Positions 37,994 through 46,732 of a stretch of 64,000 nt of DNA are shown one piece after another. The DNA comes from Antribacter gilvus (GTDB taxonomy: Bacteria; Actinomycetota; Actinomycetes; Actinomycetales; Cellulomonadaceae), in the NCBI RefSeq assembly GCF_003946865.1, contig NZ_QXTH01000017.1, positions 1 to 64,000 of the forward strand, in the 5' to 3' direction. The notes under the pieces are model-generated. The model was given only the letters and a program-made list of their open reading frames with translations, made no database searches and was not told the origin of the DNA. The translations under genes were made by a program, and so were the position numbers. The first letter of the stretch is position 1. Each line of letters starts with the position of its first letter.

Positions 37994-38521
37994 TCAGCCC
38001 GACCGCAGCCAGACGTGCACCAGGCGGCCGCCGACCCCGGTCTCCTCCCCCGCCGCGACGAAGCCGCTGCGCCGGGCCACAGCCTCGCTGGCCGTGTTTC
38101 CGGGCATCGTCAGGAGCGCGATCCGTGGGAACCCGGCCGCGAGCGCCCATCCGGCGAGCACCGCGGTGGCGCGGGTGGCGAGCCCTCGCCCGCGGTGGCC
38201 GGGCAGGAGGGAGTAGAAGACCTCGGGTCGGGTCGTGTCCAGGGCACCGATCCCGGCGGTGCCGGCCGGGACGTCGTCGGACAGCAGGACGTAGCGGGCG
38301 GCGACGCCCTGCGCCCGCCGCACGGCGGAGCGGGCGGCGCGCGTGCGCGCCTCCCGCTCCGTCATGGACGGCGGGTAGTGGGTCCAGAGCGGTACGTCCG
38401 GGACGCGGGAGAGCTCGGCCTCGAGGGGCCAGTCCGCGCCGACGAGAGCCCGCAGGCTCGCGGGCAGGTCGCCCGTCCGCGTCTGCGGGAGGGCGAGGCG
38501 TTCCGGCGGGACCTCAGGCAC
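37994..38521 (-). CDS. GNAT-family N-acetyltransferase (RimJ/RimL type)
   Basis: 175 residues. LALPQTRTGDLPASLRALV starts the domain. VPAGTAGIGALDTTRPEVFY and the cofactor loop LLPGHRGRGLATRATAVLAGWA (HRGRGLA) follow, with LLTMPGNTASEAVARRSGFV at the end. The pattern suits the RimJ/RimL group that acetylates N-termini or small amines. The start is GTG at 38521, eight bases inside the hisS end, so it is coupled to hisS. A long upstream extension would be antisense-like Arg/Ser/Pro-rich sequence and is rejected. Confidence 0.82.
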   Translation of the reverse strand: MPEVPPERLALPQTRTGDLPASLRALVGADWPLEAELSRVPDVPLWTHYPPSMTEREARTRAARSAVRRAQGVAARYVLLSDDVPAGTAGIGALDTTRPEVFYSLLPGHRGRGLATRATAVLAGWALAAGFPRIALLTMPGNTASEAVARRSGFVAAGEETGVGGRLVHVWLRSG

Positions 38522-39896
38522 CCGCGGGGACGACCCGGGGCCAGAGGTCCTCGGCCGGGGGCTGCCAGGTCGCGGCATCGGCGTCGGACTGCTCGCCCGA
38601 GCGGATGTCCTTGACCTGGTCCGGGCCGGGCGTCCCGTCCTCGCCGGCGGTGCCGGGGAACCAGACGAACGGGATGCCGCGCCGGTCGGCGTACTGGATC
38701 TGCTTGCCGAACTTGGCGGCCTTGGGCGCCACCTCGACGGGGATGCCACGGGCGCGGAGGGCGGTGGCGACGGCGTCGGACGCCGCGCGGGTCTCCTCGG
38801 ACGTCACGGCGACGACGACGGCGGACGGGACGGAGCGTGTCGCCCGGACGAGACCGCCGGACAGGAGCCGCGAGACGAGCCGTGAGACGCCCACCGAGAT
38901 GCCGACGCCGGGATAGGTGTTCTTGCCGTCCGACGCCAGGGTGTCGTACCGCCCGCCGGAGCAGACGGACCCGAGCTGCTCGTGGCCGACCAGCACGGTC
39001 TCGTAGACCGAGCCGGTGTAGTAGTCGAGCCCGCGGGCGATCTTCAGGTCGGCGACGACGACGCCCGGCGCGCGCTCGGCGGCGGCGGTGATGAGCGCCC
39101 CGAGCTCGGCGAGGCCGGTCTCGAGCAGCTCGTTGCCCGCGCCGTAGGAGGCGGCGAGCGACCGGACCTCGTCCACGACGGTGGCGTCCGCGCCGGAGAT
39201 GGCCGCGAGCGCGAGGCAGGCCTTGGCCTGGTCCTCGGTGGCGCCGCACTCCGCGACGAGGAGCCCTGAGACGGCCTCGGGGCCGATCTTGTCGAGCTTG
39301 TCGATCTGACGGAGGACGCCTTCGACGTCCTCGAGGCCGAGACCCCGGTAGAAGCCCTCGGCGACCCGCCGGTTGTTGACGAGGATCCGCACCTCGGGCA
39401 GGCCGACGGCGCGCAGCGCGGCGAAGGCCTCTGCCATGACGAGCGGGACCTCGACCTCGTAGTGGTACGGGAGCTCGCCCGCGCCGACGACGTCGATGTC
39501 GGCCTGGACGAACTCGCGGAACCGCCCGTCCTGGGGGCGCTCGCCGCGCCACACCTTCTGGATCTGGTAACGCTTGAACGGGAACGCGAGGTGCCCGGCG
39601 TTCTCCAGGACGTAGCGGGCGAACGGGACGGTCAGGTCGAAGTGCAGGCCCAGCTGCTTCTCGCTGGACGACGGCCGGTCGCCGGCCTCGGCCTGCAGGC
39701 GGCTGAGGACGTAGACCTCCTTGGAGGTCTCGCCCTTGCGCAGCAGCTGGTCGAGCGGCTCGACGGCCCGGGTCTCGATCCCCGCGTACCCGTGCAGCTC
39801 GAACGTGTGCCGCAGCGTGTCGAGGACGTGCTGCTCGACGATGCGACCGTCAGGGAGCCATTCGGGGAAGCCGGAGAGTGGGGTGGGACGAGCCAT
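38514..39896 (-). CDS. hisS: Histidyl-tRNA synthetase
   Basis: Charges tRNA-His. The 460 residues show class II motif 2 (KRYQIQKVWRGERPQDGRFREFVQADID), the histidine-binding HisA motif ARGLDYYTGSVYE, GGRYDTL, and motif 3 (GVGISVGVSRL). A C-terminal anticodon-binding domain (VVVAVTSEETRAASDAVATALR) follows. The start is ATG at 39896. It overlaps the downstream GNAT gene. Length is somewhat above the classic 420-430 because of an extended C terminus. Confidence 0.96.
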   Translation of the reverse strand: MARPTPLSGFPEWLPDGRIVEQHVLDTLRHTFELHGYAGIETRAVEPLDQLLRKGETSKEVYVLSRLQAEAGDRPSSSEKQLGLHFDLTVPFARYVLENAGHLAFPFKRYQIQKVWRGERPQDGRFREFVQADIDVVGAGELPYHYEVEVPLVMAEAFAALRAVGLPEVRILVNNRRVAEGFYRGLGLEDVEGVLRQIDKLDKIGPEAVSGLLVAECGATEDQAKACLALAAISGADATVVDEVRSLAASYGAGNELLETGLAELGALITAAAERAPGVVVADLKIARGLDYYTGSVYETVLVGHEQLGSVCSGGRYDTLASDGKNTYPGVGISVGVSRLVSRLLSGGLVRATRSVPSAVVVAVTSEETRAASDAVATALRARGIPVEVAPKAAKFGKQIQYADRRGIPFVWFPGTAGEDGTPGPDQVKDIRSGEQSDADAATWQPPAEDLWPRVVPAGA

Positions 39897-40030
39897 GCCT
39901 CAGATCTTCCCACGTCGGGGGGCACCGGGGCCCGCGCTTTCCACAGGACGAGCGAGTGCCAGGGGCGTGCGGCGGGCGGGTGAACCATGGACGAACCGGC
40001 CCAACCCTGTCCGGTTTCCCCGTCCGCGCG

Positions 40031-40058
40031 GTGTCACCAGGGCTGCGATGCCTACACT
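40031..40058 (+). promoter_or_regulatory. Candidate promoter for the PPIase-DUF349 operon
   Basis: GTGTCA and TACACT, 16 bases apart, lie in the 228-base spacer between divergent hisS and the PPIase gene. The -10 is a good match and the -35 is moderate. It would give a leader of about 60 bases. Confidence 0.35.
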
Positions 40059-40124
40059 GTCCCCGCACGGGAGGATTCGTCCTGCCGTCATACGGAAACC
40101 GGTTCGAGAGAGGAGCGGTGGCGG

Positions 40125-40910
40125 GTGTCGACCACCAAGCAGCGCGATCGGGTCAACGCAGCGAAGCGTCAGGCCAAGTGGGCAGAGCGTCAGGCGAAGG
40201 CGCGGGCGCACCGTCAGCGTGTCTGGACGATCGTCGCGTTCGTCGCCGTGATCGCCGTCGTGGGCAGCATCGCGGTCGCTGCGATCGTGACGTCGTCGGA
40301 CCCCGCCGGGGACGACACGGCTACCGGGGCCAGCACCTGCCCCGCGGGCTCGACCGACTCGCGCGAGGGCTACACGCTCGCCGCCCCCGAGGCCGCAGAG
40401 GACCGCACCTGGACCGTCACGCTGCAGAGCTGCTCCGGTGACACCGAGGCCGACATCACGCTCGAGCTCGACGGTGCGGCAGCCCCGCAAGCCGTCGCCA
40501 GCTTCGTGACGCTCGCCCAGGAGGGCTACTTCGACGGGACGCAGTGCCACCGCCTGACGACCGACGGCATCTACGTGCTGCAGTGCGGCGACCCGACTGC
40601 CACCGGCTCCGGCGGCCCGGGCTACACCTTCGGCCCCGTCGAGAACGCCCCCGCCGACGACGTGTACCCCGCGGGCACCGTCGCCATGGCGCGCGTCAGC
40701 AACGACGCCGAGTCGATGGGCTCCCAGTTCTTCCTCGTCTACGAGGACTCGACCATCCCGTCCGACTCGGCGGGTGGCTACACAGTGTTCGGCAAGATCA
40801 CGTCCGGCCTGGACTTTGTCCAGGCAGTCGCTGACGTGGGAGTGGAAGGTGGTGCCCCTGACGGCACCCCGGCCAACCCCGTCACCATCGAAGGAGTTGA
40901 GACCCAGTGA
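40125..40910 (+). CDS. Membrane-anchored cyclophilin-type peptidyl-prolyl isomerase
   Basis: 261 residues. A basic N terminus (KQRDRVNAAKRQAKWAERQ) precedes one transmembrane helix (about 35-57: TIVAFVAVIAVVGSIAVAAIV), and a cyclophilin domain faces outward. Domain marks are VASFVTLAQEGYFDGTQCHRL, GSGGPGYTFG, GTVAMARVSNDAESMGSQFFLVY and YTVFGKITSGLD. It would help fold exported proteins. The start is GTG at 40125 with AGGAG upstream. The stop overlaps the DUF349 gene start by GTGA. This pair is conserved near hisS/rel in actinobacteria. Confidence 0.92.
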   Translation: MSTTKQRDRVNAAKRQAKWAERQAKARAHRQRVWTIVAFVAVIAVVGSIAVAAIVTSSDPAGDDTATGASTCPAGSTDSREGYTLAAPEAAEDRTWTVTLQSCSGDTEADITLELDGAAAPQAVASFVTLAQEGYFDGTQCHRLTTDGIYVLQCGDPTATGSGGPGYTFGPVENAPADDVYPAGTVAMARVSNDAESMGSQFFLVYEDSTIPSDSAGGYTVFGKITSGLDFVQAVADVGVEGGAPDGTPANPVTIEGVETQ

Positions 40911-43108
40911 GCGAGAGCACCGAGCGCGAGGCGTCCGGTCGCGTCAAGGACGCGGCCGCAGCCGAGCCGGAGGAGACGGCCGAGACTCCGGAGACCCCCG
41001 CAGTCGAGGCTGAGCCCTCGGTGCCCGACGACGCCACGGTCGCCACCGCGCCCGCCGTCGCCGAGGAGGACGCCACCGAGGAGACGGCCCCTGCGGCCGA
41101 GGTGACGCCCGAGCCCGAGGTCGAGACCCCTGAGGCCGACGTGGCCGCCGACGAGCCCGTCGCGGAGCCCGTCGCGGAGGAGGCACCCGCCGAGGCTGTC
41201 GCCGCCGAGGCCCTCGCCGCCGAGGCCGAGCCCGAGGCGGAGGCCGACGCGGCCGCAGAGCCGGCCGAGCCCGAGGAGAGCGCCGCGGCCGAGTCTGCCG
41301 ACTCGCCGGACTCCCCCGACTCGCCTGACTCGCCTGACTCTCCGGACTCGGCCGACTCGCCCGACGAGGAGACGCCTGAGGAGAGCGACGCCCCCGCCGA
41401 GGAGGCTCCTACGGAGGAAGCCGCTACGGAGGAGGCCCCCGCGGCTCCCGCCCAGGCCGAGGCCGAGGCCGAGGTTTCCGAGGAGGCTCCCGAGGCTGAG
41501 GCCACCGCCGAGCCTGCCCCGGCCGAGGAGGTCGCCGACGCACCCGTCGAGGCCGAGGCCGAGGTCTCCCCCGCTGCTCCCGAGGCCGCGGCCCCCGCAG
41601 CCGAAGAGGCCGCGGCCCCCGCAAAGGCCGAGGCCGCACCGGAGTCCGAGCCCGTCGTCGCGCAGGCCGCGCCTGCCGCCCCGGCACCCGCCCGCCCGGC
41701 AGCGCCCTCCCCCGCCGCACTGGCCCGCCCGCGGGCCCCGAAGCCGTCCGCGGTCCGCCCGTCGGCTCCGGCCACCGCCCCGGACGCCGTGACCCCCGCG
41801 ACGGCCCCGGCCGCCCCGGTCGTCGCGCCCGCCGCCGCGGACGCCGCAGCAGCGGCCGAGGCCCAGACGTTCGGCCGGGTCGACGAGGACGGCACCGTCT
41901 ACGTCCGCGAAGAGGCGGGTGAGCGCGCCGTCGGCCAGTTCCCCGGGGTGAGCACCGACGAGGCGATGAGCCTCTACGTGCGTCGCTACCTGGACCTCGC
42001 CGCCAAGGTTGGCCTGTTCGAGGCCCGCCTCGACAGCGCGGACCTGTCGGTCAAGGAGATCGACCAGACCCTGACGAAGCTCGCCGAGGAGACCGCGGAG
42101 CCCGCGGCCGTCGGCGACCTCGACGGCCTCCGCACCCGGGTCGAGGGTCTTCGCGGCCGCGCCGCCGAGCGTCGTGCCGCGCTGGAGGAGGCCCGCGCCG
42201 CCGCCAAGGCGGAGGCCGTCGCCGCGCGCACGTCGATCGTCGAGGCCGCCGAGCGGATCGCCGAGACCGACCCGGCGAAGATGCAGTGGCGTCCGGCCGG
42301 GGAGGAGCTCCGCAGCCTGCTCGACCGCTGGAAGGAGACCCAGCGCACGGGTCCGCGTATCGACCGCACCACGGAGGAGTCCCTCTGGAAGCGGTTCAGC
42401 CACGCGCGCACCACGTTCGACCGCGAGCGCCGGCACTACTTCGCCGACCTGGAGCAGCGCAACAGCGCCGCGAAGATGGAGAAGGAGAAGCTGGTCGCCG
42501 AGGCGGAGGCCCTGTCGACGAGCACCGACTGGGGCCACACGGCCGGTACGTACCGCGACCTGATGGCGCGCTGGAAGGCCGCGGGCCGCGCGTCGCGCAA
42601 GGACGACGACGCCCTGTGGGCCCGGTTCCGGGCGGCGCAGGACGCGTTCTTCGCGGCTCGTGACGAGCAGAACGCCGCGCTGGACGCGGAGTTCGGCGAG
42701 AACCTCAAGGTCAAGGAGGCGCTGCTCGCCGAGGCGGAGCGTCTGGTCCCGGTCAAGGACCTCTCGTCGGCCAAGGCCGCCCTGCGCGACATCCAGGAGC
42801 GCTGGGAGCAGGCGGGCAAGGTGCCGCGCGGCGACGTGCAGCGTGTCGAGGGTCGCCTCCGTGCGGTCGAGACGGCCATCCGCGACGCCGACCAGGCGCA
42901 GTGGAACCGCAGCAACCCGGAGACGCGGGCACGCGCCGAGGGTGCCGCGGCGCAGCTCCAGTCCGCGATCGAGTCGCTCGAGGGCGACCTCGCCGCGGCG
43001 CAGTCCGCCGGTGACAAGCGGAAGGTCGCCGAGCTGGAGTCGGCGCTGGCGGCCCGCAAGTCGTGGCTCGAGCAGGTCGTCAAGGCGGCCGAGGACAGCC
43101 GCGGCTGA
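40907..43108 (+). CDS. DUF349-repeat protein with long acidic low-complexity N terminus
   Basis: 733 residues. Residues 1-320 are almost only Ala, Glu, Pro and Val, with an SPDSPDSPD run (about 134-152), and are probably disordered. The rest has several DUF349 helical repeats: LRSLLDRWKETQRTGPRIDR, ESLWKRFSHARTTFDRER, YRDLMARWKAAGRASRKDDD, and LRDIQERWEQAGKVPRGD. These form coiled helices. The family's role is not firmly known; the protein is cytoplasmic. It is coupled to the PPIase gene, and a strong terminator follows. Confidence 0.85.
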   Translation: MSESTEREASGRVKDAAAAEPEETAETPETPAVEAEPSVPDDATVATAPAVAEEDATEETAPAAEVTPEPEVETPEADVAADEPVAEPVAEEAPAEAVAAEALAAEAEPEAEADAAAEPAEPEESAAAESADSPDSPDSPDSPDSPDSADSPDEETPEESDAPAEEAPTEEAATEEAPAAPAQAEAEAEVSEEAPEAEATAEPAPAEEVADAPVEAEAEVSPAAPEAAAPAAEEAAAPAKAEAAPESEPVVAQAAPAAPAPARPAAPSPAALARPRAPKPSAVRPSAPATAPDAVTPATAPAAPVVAPAAADAAAAAEAQTFGRVDEDGTVYVREEAGERAVGQFPGVSTDEAMSLYVRRYLDLAAKVGLFEARLDSADLSVKEIDQTLTKLAEETAEPAAVGDLDGLRTRVEGLRGRAAERRAALEEARAAAKAEAVAARTSIVEAAERIAETDPAKMQWRPAGEELRSLLDRWKETQRTGPRIDRTTEESLWKRFSHARTTFDRERRHYFADLEQRNSAAKMEKEKLVAEAEALSTSTDWGHTAGTYRDLMARWKAAGRASRKDDDALWARFRAAQDAFFAARDEQNAALDAEFGENLKVKEALLAEAERLVPVKDLSSAKAALRDIQERWEQAGKVPRGDVQRVEGRLRAVETAIRDADQAQWNRSNPETRARAEGAAAQLQSAIESLEGDLAAAQSAGDKRKVAELESALAARKSWLEQVVKAAEDSRG

Positions 43109-43126
43109 CCTTTCCCGCTCGTCCAC

Positions 43127-43163
43127 AGGCCGCCCGGCCGCGCTCAGCGCGACCGGGCGGCCT
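43127..43163 (+). terminator. Strong terminator after the DUF349 gene
   Basis: AGGCCGCCCGG and CCGGGCGGCCT make an 11-pair perfect stem. An inner GCGC-TCA-GCGC hairpin lies in the loop. It begins 19 bases past the stop codon. Confidence 0.85.
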
Positions 43164-43180
43164 GCGTCTAGGGTCGGTCC

Positions 43181-43786
43181 GTGACGCTCGCGACGCTGCT
43201 CGACCCGGCTCCCCGGCCTGCCCTCCCTGTCGTGACACCGCACCAGGTGGGCGGCCGCGCGGCCTGGGCGGACCTCCTGCAGGCGGGCGCGCTGGAGCTC
43301 CTGCACGACGACGCTGCGGTCCCCCGCGGCACCGTCCTGACGGCGGTGCACCGGGCGCTCGCCCTGGCCGCCGTCGTGCCGCCGCGCTGCGTCCTTGCGG
43401 GCCGCTCCGCCGCGTGGGTGCACACGGGGCTGTACCGGGGAGCGCTCACGGTCCGGCTCCCCACGGGGACTCCGACCGAGGTGGCCTACCCCGTGGGCAC
43501 GCACCACCCCGCCCCGCGCCCGGGCCTGCTCGTGCACCAGGTGCCGGGCCTGCACCGGGACACGGACCGCGTCGCGGGCGTGCCTGTCATGTCGCCTGTC
43601 CGGGCCGCGGTGGAGGTCGCCTGCCGGGTGCCGCACGCGGAGGCGGTCACGCTCCTGCGCGGGCTGGCGGGCTCGGGAGCGGACCTACGTCTCGCGGCGC
43701 GGCTGCTGGAGCAGCGGCAGCGCGTCGTCGGACGGCCCGCGGCGCGCCGGGCGCTCTCGGCGGCGGTGGCGGCGCAGCCCGGCTAG
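43181..43786 (+). CDS. AbiEi-like (type IV antitoxin fold) protein without partner toxin
   Basis: 201 residues. The layout matches actinobacterial proteins with AbiEi-antitoxin-type domains. A first winged-helix-like part runs about 15-70. Then comes VLAGRSAAWVHTG with a strand-rich section (LTVRLPTGTPTEVAYPVG, LLVHQVPGLHRDTD), then GVPVMSPVRAAVEVACRVP, the common 'promoter of domain end' string. Only the general plan, not a conserved motif, supports the call. No nucleotidyltransferase (AbiEii) lies beside it. The start is GTG at 43181. It may be an orphan DNA-binding protein. Confidence 0.5.
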   Translation: MTLATLLDPAPRPALPVVTPHQVGGRAAWADLLQAGALELLHDDAAVPRGTVLTAVHRALALAAVVPPRCVLAGRSAAWVHTGLYRGALTVRLPTGTPTEVAYPVGTHHPAPRPGLLVHQVPGLHRDTDRVAGVPVMSPVRAAVEVACRVPHAEAVTLLRGLAGSGADLRLAARLLEQRQRVVGRPAARRALSAAVAAQPG

Positions 43787-43795
43787 TTTGGCTCC

Positions 43796-44872
43796 ATGGC
43801 GACCAAGACTCCCGCTGTCGAGCTCGACGTGGCCGGCCGCACCGTGCGCGTCTCCAGCCCGGACCGGGTCGTCTTCCCGGACCGTGGTCTCACCAAGCTG
43901 CAGGTGGTGGAGTACTTCGTCGCGGTGTCCGAGGGGATCACCGGCGCGCTGCTGCACCGGCCCACCACCCTGGAGCGCTGGCCCAAGGGCTTCTTCGACG
44001 GGGCGGTCATGTCCACCCGGGCCGACAGCCACGGCGACGCCTTCTACCAGAAGCGCCTCCCGCAAGGCGCTCCTGACTGGGTCGAGACAGCGACGATCGC
44101 CTTCCCCAGCGGTCGCACCGCGGACGAGGTGTGCCCTACGGAGCCCGCCGTCGTGGCGTGGGCGGCCAACCTGGGCACGCTCACGTTCCATCCGTGGCCG
44201 GTCCGCCGGGACGACGTCGAGGCGGTGGACCAGCTGCGGATCGACCTCGACCCCCAGCCGGGCACCGCGTTCGCCGAGGCGGTCGCGGTGGCCCCCTACC
44301 TGCGGGAGCTGCTGACGGAGCTGGGGCTCACGGGCTACCCGAAGACGTCGGGCGGCCGGGGGCTGCACGTCTTCGTGCCGCTCACGCCCGGCTGGTCGTT
44401 CACGCAGGCCCGGCGCGCGACGATCGCGATCGGCCGGGAGCTGGAGCGCCGTCTCCCCGAGAAGGTCACCACGAAGTGGTGGAAGGAGGAGCGCGGCGAG
44501 AAGATCTTCGTCGACTACAACCAGATGGCGCGCGACCGCACCATCGCCTCGGCGTACTCCATCCGCGCCAACAAGCGGGCCACGGTGTCCACGCCGCTCG
44601 AGTGGGACGAGGTGGACCAGGTCCACCCGGACGACTTCGACGTCACCACCGTCCCGGCACGCCTCACCGAGAAGGGCGACCTGTACGCCGCCCTGCGCGC
44701 GGACCGCGACCCGTCGCTCGACTGCGACCTCCGTCCGGCCCTGGACCTCGCGGACCGCGACGAGGCCGAGCACGGCCTCGGGGACCTGCCGTACCCGCCG
44801 GAGTACCCGAAGATGCCGGGCGAGCCCAAGCGGGTGCAGCCGAGCCGCGACAGGGACCGGCCGAAGACCTGA
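43796..44872 (+). CDS. Stand-alone LigD-type primase-polymerase domain
   Basis: 358 residues, the archaeo-eukaryotic primase fold found as the polymerase part of LigD. Catalytic metal ligands are Asp150 and Asp152 (RIDLDPQPG). Also seen are the family strings DAFYQKRLPQGAPDWV, TFHPWPVRRDD, YPKTSGGRGLHVFVPL and EKIFVDYNQMARDRTIASAYS. There is no ligase or nuclease domain and no Ku gene nearby. The enzyme fills short gaps with ribonucleotides in end joining or excision repair. It converges with a LigC-type ligase gene, seven bases away. Confidence 0.93.
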   Translation: MATKTPAVELDVAGRTVRVSSPDRVVFPDRGLTKLQVVEYFVAVSEGITGALLHRPTTLERWPKGFFDGAVMSTRADSHGDAFYQKRLPQGAPDWVETATIAFPSGRTADEVCPTEPAVVAWAANLGTLTFHPWPVRRDDVEAVDQLRIDLDPQPGTAFAEAVAVAPYLRELLTELGLTGYPKTSGGRGLHVFVPLTPGWSFTQARRATIAIGRELERRLPEKVTTKWWKEERGEKIFVDYNQMARDRTIASAYSIRANKRATVSTPLEWDEVDQVHPDDFDVTTVPARLTEKGDLYAALRADRDPSLDCDLRPALDLADRDEAEHGLGDLPYPPEYPKMPGEPKRVQPSRDRDRPKT

Positions 44873-44879
44873 CCCCGCC

Positions 44880-46076
44880 CTAGCTCTCGGCGAGCGTGGC
44901 GAGCGGGGCTCCGGGCAGAAGCTCGCCCAGGTCGTAGGAGATCGGCTCCTCGAGCTGCTCGTACGTGCACGACGCCGGCTCCCGGTCCGGCCGCCAGCGC
45001 TTGAACTGCGCCGTGTGGCGAAAACGCGTGCCCTCCATGTGGTCGTACCCCACCTCGAGCACCCGTTCCGCCCGCAGCGGCGTGAACGACAGGTCCTTTC
45101 CGCTGCTCCACCGCGACACCGCGCCCGGCCGGCGCTCCTTGCCCTCCGCCGCGGCGGCCGGGTCCTGCCAGTCGGCCCACGAGTGCTCCTCCGCCGCGAC
45201 GGTGCCCGGCTCGACGACGAGCGGCGCCAGCTCCTCGAACAACGACGCACGCCGCGCTGCGGGGAACGAGGCGGAGACGCCCACGAACTGGAGTTGACCG
45301 GCGCCTCCCGCGAGGGTCCTGCCTGAATCGTCCTGCCCTGCGGGGTCGTAGAGGCCGAGCAGGAGGGAGCCGATCAACGGCTTCGCCTCCGTCGACGTCT
45401 TGTGCAGCCGGTACCCGGCCAGAACGACGTCGGCCGTCCGCGCGTGCTTCACCTTGAGCATCGTCCGCTTGTTCGCCTCGTAGGGAGCGTCGAGCGGCTT
45501 CGCGACGACGCCGTCGAGCCCCGCGCCCTCGAACGAGCCGAACCACTCGCGGGCCACCCCCGCGTTGAACGTGCGCGGTGTGGGGAACACGAGCGGCCCG
45601 GTCAACCCGAGCCCGTCCAGCACGTCGAGACGCTCGCGCAGGGGCCGCGCGGAGACGTCGTCGTCGGCCAGGGCCAGGACGTCGAAGACGACGAACGCCG
45701 CGGGCGTCTGACCCGCCAGGAGCCGGACCCGCGACGCCGCCGGGTGGATGCGCTGCGAGAGGAGCGCGAAGTCGAGCCGGGCACCGTCGTCGCCCGCCCG
45801 GGCGATGACGATCTCCCCGTCCACCACGCACCGCTCGGGCAGAGCGTCGAGGACCGCCTCGACCACGTCCGGGAAGTACCGCTCCATCGGCTTCGCGTTC
45901 CGCGAGTCGATGCGCACAGTGTCGCCGTCGCGATACACGATCGCCCGGAAGCCGTCCCACTTGGGCTCGTAGACGTACGACGGCGGCCCCTCGCCCTGGT
46001 CGGGGACGCTCGCCACCGATCGGGCCAGCATGGGCAGGACCGGGGGCAGCACCGGCAGGTCGAGGTCCGCAGTCAT
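44880..46076 (-). CDS. ligC: ATP-dependent DNA ligase (LigC type)
   Basis: 398 residues. The nucleotidyltransferase motif I is EPKWDGFR with Lys39 as the AMP acceptor. Motif III is in VVFDVLALADDD, motif IV near GLDGVVAKPLDAPYEANKR, and motif V at MLKVKHARTADVVLAGYR. An OB domain follows, with FVGVSASFPAARRASLFEELAPL. The length and lack of extra domains match LigC. It is transcribed toward the primase-polymerase gene. The two probably act together in nick and gap repair. Confidence 0.92.
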   Translation of the reverse strand: MTADLDLPVLPPVLPMLARSVASVPDQGEGPPSYVYEPKWDGFRAIVYRDGDTVRIDSRNAKPMERYFPDVVEAVLDALPERCVVDGEIVIARAGDDGARLDFALLSQRIHPAASRVRLLAGQTPAAFVVFDVLALADDDVSARPLRERLDVLDGLGLTGPLVFPTPRTFNAGVAREWFGSFEGAGLDGVVAKPLDAPYEANKRTMLKVKHARTADVVLAGYRLHKTSTEAKPLIGSLLLGLYDPAGQDDSGRTLAGGAGQLQFVGVSASFPAARRASLFEELAPLVVEPGTVAAEEHSWADWQDPAAAAEGKERRPGAVSRWSSGKDLSFTPLRAERVLEVGYDHMEGTRFRHTAQFKRWRPDREPASCTYEQLEEPISYDLGELLPGAPLATLAES

Positions 46077-46123
46077 GGCCCCGATGCTGCCACCAGCCGC
46101 GGGCCGGGGCGAGTGGTCGGGCG

Positions 46124-46657
46124 TCAGCGGCGCGGCGCGACGACCGTCACCGGGAAGGGCTCGGTGAGGTCGATCGACTCGCCCGACGCCACCTTGGCCA
46201 CCACTTCGTACGACTCACCGGCGAGCGCGTAGACCACCACGGATCCGTCCAGCTCCACCCGCCAGTACGCCGGGATCCCCGCATCGGCGTACGCGACCAA
46301 CTTGTCGCCCCGGTCCGTGGTCACGGTCGACCGGCTCGCCACCTCCACGACGAGCTCCGGACGGACGGCGTTGTACTCGACGTCGGCGAGCACGACGCCG
46401 GGAGACAGGACAGCGATGTCCGGGACGAACCGGTTCTCCCCCAGTGCGATGCCGATCTCGTAGAGCACGTCCCAGCCCTTCGGCACGCCCGTGAGCAACC
46501 TGAAGAGCATGTCCCTGGCCACCGTCTGGTGCCCAGCCTTGGCAGGGGGTGTCACGAGCAGCCTTCCGTCGACGATCTCGTACAAGTACCCGTCCGGGAG
46601 ATGCTGCAGGTCGGCCTCGGTCCAGTCCGTCTTCAGCGGGCTCAGCAGCTCTGTCAT
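46124..46657 (-). CDS. Uma2-family (DUF820) protein
   Basis: 177 residues with the PD-(D/E)XK-like Uma2 layout: LPDGYLYEIVDGRLLVTPPAK, HQTVARDMLFRLL, RFVPDIAVLSPG (acidic residue of the fold), PELVVEVASRSTVTTDRGDKLVAYADAGIPAYWRVE. Such proteins are called putative restriction endonucleases, but their function is not proven. The start is ATG at 46657 because AAAGGAGG lies seven bases ahead, a near-perfect ribosome site. A GTG at 46732 has no such support. It stands as a single gene. Confidence 0.85.
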   Translation of the reverse strand: MTELLSPLKTDWTEADLQHLPDGYLYEIVDGRLLVTPPAKAGHQTVARDMLFRLLTGVPKGWDVLYEIGIALGENRFVPDIAVLSPGVVLADVEYNAVRPELVVEVASRSTVTTDRGDKLVAYADAGIPAYWRVELDGSVVVYALAGESYEVVAKVASGESIDLTEPFPVTVVAPRR

Positions 46658-46732
46658 CGCGCCACCTCCTTTCGGGGTACAGGGACCAGTCTGGCCCGTC
46701 CCGGACAATCCCGCCCGTCGAAACCTAGACAT

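Noticed and set aside
41270-41360. Repeated Ser-Pro-Asp codons as a mobile or regulatory repeat
   Set aside because: In frame inside a low-complexity coding head; best explained by slippage.
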